DNA of 64,000 nt from Acephala macrosclerotiorum (taxonomy: Eukaryota > Ascomycota > Leotiomycetes > Helotiales > Mollisiaceae), in assembly GCA_014904845.1 (NCBI GenBank), contig MU119324.1, positions 95,346 through 159,345 on the forward strand, in the 5' to 3' direction. Shown piece by piece: positions 24,029 to 33,015 of this stretch. The position numbers were made by a program, and so were the translations under genes. The first letter of the stretch is position 1. The number at the start of each line of letters is the position of its first letter. The notes under the pieces are model-generated. The model made no database searches. It was not told the DNA's origin and worked only from the letters and a program-made list of their open reading frames with translations.

Positions 24029-24660
24029 CTACTCCTGCCTATTCTTCCACTTCTCATGTGCCACCTTCTGCGCCCTCCAGTCCTTCTCCAGCCTCTTCTT
24101 CCGACTCTTTGGCAAATCATCTCCCCCTTTCAACTTCGTCGGCACCCCTTTGCATCCCACTCAGCGAACTCATCCGTCTTGAACATATCTTACGTCTGGG
24201 CCTTAGCCTTCTCCGCTACCGCAGCCTTCTTCACCAAGCGCTTCTCCTGCACAGCGCGTTCTTTAGCTGCGTGCGCTACCTTCATGTTGGCATCGAGGGG
24301 TTGCACCAGCGCGGCAGTGGCGCGTCCCGGTCCTCGAGGTAAATGTCCTGGTCCCATAGTACAGTGTCGCGCAGTAAGTCGCAGAGGCGGAGGAGCTCGG
24401 TTTCGATACCGGCTGGTTGAGCGAGCGCGGTCTTGACCTGTGATTGGAATGTCTGGTACGTAGTTACGTATGACAGGTTCTCGAGGGTGGGAGTCAGCTT
24501 CTCCGACCTTAGCGCGGGCTTGCCTGCGGACCTCGTTGCGTATCTGGCTGAGATGACGGGTTGTGCGGGGGTGGGGATAGAGACGCCTTCCCAGCCGATG
24601 GTAGTAGTATTTGGGCAGGCCCCATTTTCCTTTTGCGTACTGCAATTAAACCAGAACAGT
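24029..24660 (-). pseudogene. Fragment of cysteinyl-tRNA synthetase C-terminal region
   Basis: Minus-strand pieces in shifting frames reproduce the C-terminal, non-catalytic part of eukaryotic cysteinyl-tRNA synthetase: GWEGVSIPTPAQPVIS, RNEVRRQARAK, TYQTFQSQVKTALAQPAGIE then TELLRLCDLLRDTVLWDQDI and YLEDRD, LVQPLDANMKVAHAAKE, RAVQEKRLVKKAAVAEKAKA, a TAA, then MFKTDEFAEWDAKG and, one base shifted, VPTKLKGGDDLPKSRKKRLE. It ends with KVAHEKWKNRQE and a stop at 24029-24031. The catalytic half with its HIGH and KMSKS motifs is absent. There are at least three frameshifts and one internal stop, so it cannot be functional. The fragment looks like a duplicated 3' portion of the housekeeping gene, either retrotransposed or moved as DNA. 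Confidence 0.75.
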
Positions 24661-25022
24661 TCCACATCTAATTGAATATTGGAGAGCCAATAGCCACCAG
24701 AATGAAATATACCAACCCACCGGATTTTCGCAATCCACAGTTAGAAGCGTGTAGGTATTACTCACCACTGCAGCTAGGCGCAACGCAGGGTGTTCTCACC
24801 AAGCACATGTAGCAATGCCAGAAGTTCGCCAAGAAAAGGAGGGAGGAAGGGAAAAAATTTCTTCTGTATTGCAACCTGTTCAGCCCTTGGGATCGACGAT
24901 TTCAACGGGCTTCAACGAACCAGACCTCTGTAATCTTATCAATCTTCTTTCCCTGGATCCTAAATAAGGATGCTTCACTGATGGCTGGCTGAGGCCGCAA
25001 GTATCGAATCATGCCTGCTGGT
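24661..25022. other. Intergenic region downstream of the HET-vWA gene
   Basis: No coding potential recognised; should include the 3' end of the HET-vWA transcript. Confidence 0.35.
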
Positions 25023-28000
25023 CTATTTGTCTTCACAATTCTCGATCGGCGAGAATAAGGTCTCAATTAGCTAGAAGAAATAAATTAGCAACACCAAAGC
25101 CGACGATAGAAAAAAAAGGGGGACGGAGGCCATGCTCACCCATCGGTCTATCCCTCCCTCGTCTTCGCGGAATTCGGAGAACTTTGCATCGAGCTGATCT
25201 GCAGTGTGTTAGTAGTTAATTTGGGCAGGCGAAGTATAGCGTGCGGAGCTGGATGGCTGACTTACCCGGAATGCAATACACCACATTGGCAACCTCATTG
25301 ATGTCACTTGTGAAATTTCTTAGGCCATTCAAGAACTCTTTGGCGCGCCTTGCTGACCCGATTTGGCCAACCAGAAATTTCACACCTACGGGTTGATAAG
25401 GTTAGCGGATGACACCCTCGAAGGGGATGGGCTGGGAAGAGAGGGTTGGGCATAAAACGCACTCTCGCGACGGTAACTAGCGTCTTGTAGCCTTTCACCA
25501 CACTCAAAGATGACGCTGACAAGCTCTGACTCGTGCTCAGGCTCGGGCATGCTGTCGGTGATGATAAAGATGAGCAGTGGCCTCTCGAGGCTCTTGGCTT
25601 TGATCTTGCTGTAGACCAACGGCTCGAGGATCTTAGCCTTCAGGTTCGTGCCAATATTACTGGAGCCATTGGCCATCTGCGTCATCGGCGTGAGGATGTT
25701 CCCGACTTTCGCGAGGGTCAAGTTCGAGGAGTCGTCCTCTACGTTTTGGTTAATGAAGCGCAGCGCAACCCCTTCGCCCTCAGGGAGGATCCGCGTGGTG
25801 ATTTGAGTAATTCGCTTGACGAGTCTTGTCTGGAAATCAAAACGACCTTCGAGCCTCATTGAGCCGCTATCATCTACAAAATACTGTTAGCGTTAAACGG
25901 GGAGTTGTAAGCGTTTTGGCTTCCCACGTTAAGGCACTTACCGCAGTAGATAACTTGCTGATGCAAGGATACTTTAATCGTTTTGGGTAGAAGGTCTTCG
26001 TTACCGAGCGGCGTTGTCGGGTCGTTCTTCAAGTCTGCAGCCTTTTCAGCCAGCTCTTTTGTGAATTGCTTTCCCTCGAAGAAGCGCTCCAGTTTGATAT
26101 CTTTGACCAAGTTGTCAACGTTGACCACAAATTTGACCTTGGTCGGCGACTCGGGGCTGTTCATATCCTCAAGTGCTGGTGTGCTTAAACGCGCTAGTAT
26201 TTCCGATTTCTGTGAAGACAACTCTTCTTTTCGTTGCATGATCTCATGACTTCTGGTAATGATTTGATCCACTTCTTGATGACCTCTCTCCAGTCTATCA
26301 ACTATCCTATTTCTCTCCTCTCCTAGTTCTCTTAATCTTTTTTCTACCACTGCTAGGCTTTGCTCCATTTGCTGTAAGCTTCTCGTCTCCTCCTCCTCCT
26401 GTTGGCGTAGCCGCTCTGCCTCTAGGTCCATGTAGTTGTCTTCTTGCAATAACCCTTCCAACTCCAATTGTAAATCCAGTATCTGCAGCTCCTTGGTCGC
26501 GTCGATAGTGATCTCTGGCAAGCTAGGCGTCGTAGCTAGTTTGACGACAAACATCGGCTGCCCTACGATGGATTCTTGCGTTACGGTCACATATATGCTC
26601 AGCACGCCATTAGTGGCGCTTTGCTTCCCGAATACCTTTTCCCTCATGCGAGTAAACTTCTGTGACAATGCCTCTAAAGTAGTATCTCTAGAGGATATCA
26701 TAACATGGCATCGAGCTTCTACCTGTGATCCCTGTGTCTTGAACTCGAGCATCACTATGAAGTCGTAGGATGCTTGGTTTTCAATGCGGAATCGAGTCAG
26801 AGTTCGTTGTGTGAAACTTTCGTCTGGATTATTTTCAGTCGTAATCATAGAACGGGCTCTCTGCCAGCGAGCCAGGGGCTCAACTTCGACCAGCTCCAAG
26901 TTGGCTTCAGAAGGATCATCAATATAGAACCAATGCCGCCGATTCACTCCCGTATGTGCCCTACTACGGTGCCCCATCTGGATGTGGATGAGCTTGGTCG
27001 AAGAATTCGATTTGGTCCTGGGAAGTAAGGTTGAACGATGTCCTTGCGGTCTGATGTATTCGTTGGATAGTTCACTTGAAACGTTATTGACGAGGGGGAT
27101 TCCCACAACTCGTTCCACCTCGGAGTTGGGACCGCAATTAAGTAGGCCATATGTCTCGCCGGCTGACGTCGTATAGAGAGGCCATTGTACATGGAGACGC
27201 CCGCCGGAAATTTCGAGTGGGCTTTGGGGTTGCTCTCGAGAAACAATGTGTCCACAGTTCTCGAAATCTGCTGGAGCGGCTGCCAAAATCCCTCCTGTTA
27301 CGACATCTTTTGAGTTCGTTGATGCTGACCCCAGGGGATCAAAACCCCATGCAAGGATAGAGTTGTCTTCGGTATGTTTCATAATCGCCTCCTGCAACCG
27401 AGTAAAGGCTTGGTCGCCCTCGCCGTAGATCATTGGCAACACCACGCCGAAGATTCCCAGCAGGCAATATGCAATATCTTCCTTTCTCCCGGTAACTCTC
27501 TTTGAAGCCCAGGACATGCGCTGTGCTACACTCGCCTCGTGGAGTGATGCCAACCCTATTAGAAATGGGCGGGGGATGCCGGTAATCTTCTGGACCATGA
27601 CAGACAACGTTCTCCTCGTCCCTAGGCAAGACCATATCGAATCATAGAAGCGTAGCTCCTTAGGGGCAAGAAGCTCTTGCAATGTCCAACCTCTTGTGAA
27701 CCAACGGCTTGAGGAGAATGAAGAACCGTGATCTCGAGGATTTTCGCCGGCAGGAACATCCGAAAGATAGGCATAGCAGATGGAAGCATTTGCGTACCAT
27801 TGGAACATGGAGTTGATAGCCTCTCCAAGTTCCACAGAATTAGCCTTGTCGATGCAACAGGTGTCAATCCAAGCATAGTTCAAACCGTCCTTCATAGCCT
27901 GCTTGCAGCATCCCACAATCTTGATCATGCCAGGCCCAGTTTTCCCACTGCTACCGTTCTCCACATCGCGAAAGGACACCTCGTCCTTGTCGTTTCCCCA

Positions 28001-28084
28001 GGTGTGTGATAATACGGCGTACGGTGGGACTGCTTTGCCGAAGAACTCCTCCAACTTAAATGTCCGGACATTTAGAAGACGCAT
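25023..28084 (-). CDS. HET domain - coiled coil - vWA domain fusion protein
   Basis: Intact five-exon gene: 28084-25942, 25873-25463, 25385-25266, 25198-25140, 25070-25023; lengths sum to 927 codons (926 residues). Residues 22-150 are a HET domain: YAVLSHTWG (22-30), AWIDTCCIDK (71-80), FQWYANASICYAYLSDV, RWFTRGWTLQELLAPKELRF. HET domains trigger programmed cell death in fungal non-self recognition. A middle region of unknown fold follows. Residues 554-633 form a charged coiled coil (LEAERLRQQEEEETRSLQQM onward). The C-terminus is a vWA domain with a full metal-ion-dependent adhesion site: D715-x-S717-x-S719 (DDSGSM), T790 (NIGTNLKAK) and D821 (FIITDSMPE), then KFLVGQIGSARRAKEFLNGL and DEGGIDRWLIETLF. 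The start is the ATG before RLLNVRTFKLEEFF. The MIDAS aspartate codon is created by splicing of intron 25941-25874. Probably cytosolic. Confidence 0.93.
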
Positions 28085-29128
28085 CACTTCTCACCTATGA
28101 GGCAGAGGGTCGACAGGATCTAGAGAAACGTAGTTATATCAGATTTGGAACCTCAGAGCTCAGATTATACATGTGTAAGCCGATAGGTCAATGTCGAAGT
28201 GATGAAGAGCGACAAAAGGCTTTCAGCCTAGAGTATTCGAGTTGATGAATTAGACTTTTGTCTATCGGTTTTGGTTGGCTCTTATCGTTGGAGTTACTTT
28301 ACAGGGATTAATTGACTTGTGAGGTTTGGATTAAAGGGATGCTGAAATGTCGCGATCGCCAGCCTCGTTCAGCCGAATAAGCGGGGAGTATCTATCAGTC
28401 TACCGGGGCCACTTCGACTTTGCAGGTGCGGGATGATGGGGTTTGCGGCTAAAAAGTATAGTAACGCGGAGGGAAGAGCAGTGCACTATTATTAGAGATA
28501 TCGGGGGCGGGTCTGTTCGTAATGAAGATACAGAGAGAGGCTGCAGAGGAAGGAATTCGCGAGGTAAAGTTCGTTCGGTGACGCTTAGTCAGTGTATATC
28601 ACGAGAGGACTAGCGGGGAATAAGTCTTGTTCGTTTTTCCTTCCGTATAAACTTGCAATTATCACGCCATTTATAACTTTAAAAAATGTTTTAAATATAA
28701 TAAAATAAAATTTCTAAAATCGGAATTCAAAGTTTATAAAATAAATTATAATATTAAGTAATTGCCTGTTCCGGCTTAAGGACTAATGTTTGCCTGTCCG
28801 GCTTAAGGTTAATGTCAACTTTTTTCCTATGCACGTGACATCAACACTTCTTACAATGAGCGATTTCACCCAAATTTAACCGAGGTGCCTAAATCTAGCG
28901 ATTTGATTGGTTCATTAAGGATTTTGCAGCAGGGGTAGTTACGAAGCAGCTTCGGAATAATATGCAGCCGATCCGGTGAAGAACACCAAAATCTCAATTG
29001 CACTGCGCTTTAAATATTAATTCAAACTATTATATAAATAGCTTAATATTTGGAAATAAGTTGAAACTCAATTAAATATGGCCAGATTCCAAGTTTCAAG
29101 TGATTTTATTAATCCGTTGTTGCGCAAA
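28085..29128. other. Intergenic region with an A/T-rich island and a short direct repeat
   Basis: Left part is the promoter region of the HET-vWA gene. From about 28660 to 28760 the sequence becomes strongly A/T-rich, then at about 28763-28813 two near-identical copies of tgcctgt-ccggcttaagg occur 27 bp apart, then more A/T-rich sequence to 29130. This looks like a mutated transposon remnant. Confidence 0.5.
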
Positions 29129-29650
29129 TTAATAAAATATAGTCGCACGCAGCAAAAATCGCGACCGGGTCAGGCTTCCATTCTTCCTGACGACCCAATA
29201 CTGCTGCTCGACCCCATGAGCATGGCGGGTCCAGGGGACGTCATCGTAGAGTTCGTTCAGCTCGGCTCGCGACATTCCACCACTGTTTCTATGCTGACTT
29301 GAGATGTGCCGGCTTATGATCAGAGGATTGACGGCCCGGTAGGGGCACTCTCGGCACGCGTATCCATCATACACTTGGAGCTTTGGGTGGATGTCTGAGC
29401 CATTCGGGCGAGGTGGGACGCTCGCGGGACCGGCGAACTCGTAGGGGTGGTCATGCTTTAGGTAATGCGTTAGGCCCTTCCGGAGGTCTTCAGGAATATG
29501 ATGCTTCTCCCGGAGGTGGGAGGTGACTTGCGAGCGCGCGGTAGAGAGGGCAAAGCCGCACTCTGGCCCACAGCAGATCAAGAGACGGACGTCTGGATCG
29601 GCATAGAGCTGGTACCCGGCTAAGAAGCCTGTCGAGGATGCGGTCTGCAT
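29129..29650 (-). pseudogene. Truncated OrsD-like (DUF3505) C2H2-type protein
   Basis: A 173-residue minus-strand frame from the ATG at 29650. It contains LLICCGPECGFALSTARSQV followed by TSHLREKHHI, a C2H2-like zinc finger. Then come HPKLQVYDGYACRECPYRAV with ISRHISSQH, a second finger, and WTRHAHGVEQQYWVV. This layout is that of the N-terminal part of OrsD-like/DUF3505 fungal proteins, which are far longer and multicopy. The frame runs into the A/T-rich island at 29130 and stops, so most of the protein is missing. Likely a fragment of a mobile or repeated gene; a short functional derivative cannot be excluded. Confidence 0.65.
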
Positions 29651-30142
29651 CGTGGCTATGATCGGTATAACATACGAGACCTACAAGGCGACCTTCTTTC
29701 GAGAAGATAGACGCTCTAGCATGTGGAAAAGAGAGTGATTTCAAAGTTACGACGCGAAGCAAGAGGGTTCTGACGCGTCCGTCACGCGTGCACGTGCTGC
29801 ATTTGAAGTTACGACGTAAAACATCCGGGTTCTGGCACAACCCTTCAGGGAGCACGGGCTACATTCTCGGGTTTACGACGTAAGTTCAGTGACCCTTATG
29901 ACAGTAGTAGGCACAGCTGAGCGTTAGCGGCGTAGCTTGTTGCGCGAAAAGATCTTTGCCACTAACTCGATATTTTCGAGGATGGAGGCCTCAAATTCCT
30001 GCCGTATTGTGCTGTGCACTGATAAAAGGAGCTGTAGTGCAAGATCGAAACATAAGCATCCAGCGATAAAGGCAATCTAGTTCGGGGATTCATCTTATTT
30101 ATGGCTCACCTTCACTAAAAAAACAGCCGCGTATGCCCAGAT
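29651..30142. other. Intergenic region with repeated 'ttacgacg' phrases
   Basis: No gene recognised. The phrase gttacgacg(c/t)(a/g)a followed by a nearby gggttctg(a/g) occurs at about 29748 and 29808, with a third gtttacgacgtaa at about 29870; these look like degenerate copies spaced about 60 bp apart. Confidence 0.4.
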
Positions 30143-31755
30143 TCATAGTGATACCTCACTCGTACTATTTGCACTCCTAGAACTTTTCCCAACCCCCTCT
30201 GCCTCTCGCACCCGTACCAAGCTCGCCTCGTCCTCATCACCATATTGTACCACAAACATCTTCTGAAGCTCAATCCCGGTATGCTCCGGTTGACTTGGAG
30301 GCTTCCCGGTCTCGACCAACGTCTTCGACCGGCTCCTCAATACCCCCGATCTATTTCCGTACTCTTCTCCATAGTTCTGGTAACCGCTCTTGTTGTGGGA
30401 TGAGCCACCCAGGACAGGGAACAGCCGTACTAGGAAAAGGCGAAGCGATGGCATACATGTGCAGATAATGCCAATATTAATCTCGACAGTGGACCATATG
30501 GAGACGTCAGTTTGGTCAAAGGTGGGATTTGTGGAACTGCCGAGGTCGACAAGAAATTGGAGCCGGACGATGCTAACAACTGTGACGCTGAAGCGAGATT
30601 AGACATGAGCTTATTAGGATGTCAGAATGCAAGATATACTCACAACGTGCCAACGAAAAACATCATGGCCACACCAATCTTCTTCTTCCAATGTAGTTTA
30701 AGGCTGCGGATTTGCCATAGAGGGATACCAAGCATCCACACGTCCAATGCAATGCTGATAGATGCGTTCGCCCAGCCGATAGCGTTAATGTTGAGACTGT
30801 ATTGAATGCGTTAGCTAAGGCCTCATCCGTATGCACCTCGGGTGTATTGGTGAGTGAAGGCACCCCAGGTCGAAACTTACCATGCTCCCTTATGTTCGCC
30901 ATCCCAGCCTGTCCAGAAATAGCTGATTGGGTGGCACTGGAAAGCCGCGAGAAACACAAATGCGATACCATATAGGGAGTCGAAGATCACTGTTGCCCAC
31001 AACAACTTTCGAGCCTTGCCGGGGAAGATCCTCAGATAAAAGAACAACAGCGTCAACTTTAATAGCGCAACCTGGGCAAAATATAGCACCTCCAGAATAT
31101 AGAAGAAGTAACCGAAACGGGTAATCATATCGAATGATAACGTCCAGACATCTTTACCTTCTCCATTTCCGGCTGTGCCCACGACATTCATGCAAGAGGA
31201 CGGCATACCGCAAAGGAGCGTGATCAAAATGCACCAGTCGTCTAAGCAGAACTCCATTTTCGTCATGACCTTCGAAGCGACGCGGAGGATGACAACGATA
31301 CCAGAGATAACGCCGAGGACGATGGTGACATTGATGAACACTTGGGTTCTGTCGCGCACTGGGACGCCGCAGGCTGCGTTGGTGGCATTTTTGGTGACTG
31401 CATCAGAAGTCAGAGTTTGTATACTGTCGTTGAGCTTAGCAGCCTTACATAGGGCTTCCTTGATCGTGCAAGAACCAGCAATACAAGCCGATGACTGTTC
31501 CTGAATAGACGTGGTCGTGCAGGTGCATTTTGAGTCGTTCGCATTGCAGCTAGAATTCGATATAGCTGCTGCAAGGCATATTTGCTAGCCTATAAGTTAA
31601 TCTAAGCTCGAAACTGGGCTCCGGGGAGATGTCCATACTGCACATTCCGGCAATGCGGAAAGGTCTCCACTGGAGGTTGAATTTCTTGCCAGTGTGCAAG
31701 GGAGAATGGCCAACAGGGCCAGCAGGGCCAGCAGGACACGTGATTGTAATCTCAT
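30143..31755 (-). CDS. CFEM-domain seven-transmembrane receptor, Pth11-like
   Basis: Five exons (31755-31639, 31584-31449, 31397-30881, 30796-30644, 30587-30143) give 455 residues with exact frame closure. A signal peptide ([18 protein letters not shown]) is followed by a CFEM domain with all eight cysteines: LPEC, QIC, SSC, SKC, TC, SAC, GSC, AAC. It is split by introns 1 and 2, whose removal restores the spacing. The rest is a rhodopsin-like seven-TM fungal membrane domain: [50 protein letters not shown] then [41 protein letters not shown] and [20 protein letters not shown] hydrophilic C-terminal tail follows. This is the architecture of Pth11 and relatives, proposed G-protein-coupled receptors sensing surfaces or host cues. 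Ligand unknown. Confidence 0.93.
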
Positions 31756-32126
31756 TTTCTTTTGCTACACAGCCCCGCTCGACGGCCGCGCAACAAGTCG
31801 ACAGAAGTTTACATATGAGGTAGGACAGACGCACAATGAATAAATGGATCGTTGGTGCAATGCGCAAGACGACCTTCTGTACTAAGTATTTGGATGGATC
31901 CGACTCCTCGCTAATGCTTCGCCTGTTGACTGACGGGACGGAGGTACAACGTATCAGGCCAGAACCTCCTTGTCTCAGAACCCCGCTACACCATAACGGC
32001 CCCACATCAATGCCTTTCTTCCCCTCGAACTAGCAGGATTCAAGGAATAAATTGTTTGGTGCGGCCTCTCCCGCGCTGTCTCACTTGCGTCACGAGTCAT
32101 GACATCAGGGATGCCACGCTAAAATA
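31756..32126. other. Promoter region of the CFEM receptor gene
   Basis: No gene recognised. A plus frame at 31836-32033 has no motif. Confidence 0.35.
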
Positions 32127-32320
32127 GTACGGAAGGGGGTTTGCAAGATTGATGCAACAACAGGGGTTTAGGCGGTGGGCAGTTCTGCCGCTTTTCATAG
32201 GTGATTCTACTACTTTTTTCGACTTTTCAAGTAACAATACCGATACACTGTAAATGGCTTAGTATGGTGGCAGAATAACCCCCCCGTTATTGCATCAATT
32301 TTGCAAACCCCCTTCCGGAC
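32127..32320. mobile_element. 194-bp MITE with 41-bp terminal inverted repeats and TA target duplication
   Basis: The left end gtacggaagggggtttgcaa and the reverse complement of the right end (gtccggaagggggtttgcaa) match over about 41 bp with roughly four differences. TA dinucleotides flank both ends (32125-32126 and 32321-32322), as for Tc1/mariner-type insertion. The interior has no coding capacity. Non-autonomous; the mobilising transposase is not in this window. Confidence 0.8.
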
Positions 32321-32330
32321 TATCCCATCC

Positions 32331-32665
32331 CCCCCCTAAATTGAGGCTAAAATTTAATGTGGAACCACCTAGAAAAGTTTAGCCTCAATTTAGCGTGGGA
32401 AGGGGGGTCGTATCTCTTCGACTGGTGAGACATGTCCAGCGCTAGCAAGGGGGGTGTGGCTGCACGCAAGCCTCTTGAGGCGTAGGTGAGGTTTGCGTGC
32501 AGCCACACTCCCCTTGCTAGCTCTAGATATGTCTCACCAGTCGAAGGGATAAGAAAAACCTCGCGAAAACTTGTTACAATCCCCCCTAAATTGAGGTTAG
32601 ACTTTAGTGTGGAACCACTTAGAAAAGTTTAATCTCAATTTAGGAAGGTCTCAATTTAAGGGGGT
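32331..32665. mobile_element. Nested foldback element (hairpin inside a pair of hairpin-forming direct repeats)
   Basis: Two direct copies of a ~62-bp unit (32331-32392 and 32581-32642) each begin cccccctaaattgagg and are themselves foldbacks (taaattgaggctaaa with tttagcctcaattta in copy 1). Between them is a large hairpin: arm 32411-32473 pairs with 32488-32550 (tcgactggtgagaca against tgtctcaccagtcga, and ctgcacgcaa against ttgcgtgcag). The right border tctcaatttaagggggta mirrors the left border. No open frame. Probably a composite MITE. Confidence 0.75.
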
Positions 32666-33015
32666 AGATACTGTAGAAGTATAAAACCCCCCAACGACGC
32701 CACCAGCGAATTATCAATAGTACAAATACCATATTTTTGTTACCAGCTCGGGTCCTTAGACTAACTGAGAAACTAGAGCCTGCCAACCCTAGCGTTCCAT
32801 CTCCGAGCTCCATTATGGCTTCGGTGCATTCATACACTCATCTCCGGCCCCTCCGCGAATATGACTGAGGAATAATCTAGACTCGGGAATATGTTACTAT
32901 ATTACCTGCGTCACCAGAAGATGTCGCTGGCCTTTTTGCCGCTTGTACATCACCGCCATCTTCGCCTTCGTCTTACTCGTCAATCGGTCTGGCTGAAACG
33001 TCTCGCGCAATCGAA
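32666..33015. promoter_or_regulatory. Upstream region of the secreted FAD oxidase gene
   Basis: 350 bases between the foldback element and the start codon at 33016. No gene is seen, and no specific promoter motif could be assigned with confidence. Confidence 0.3.

Noticed and set aside
24190..24645. 151-codon minus frame starting MQYAKGKWGLPKYYYHRLG
   Set aside because: Mixed frames of the CysRS fragment; only parts match the synthetase, so it is not an independent gene.
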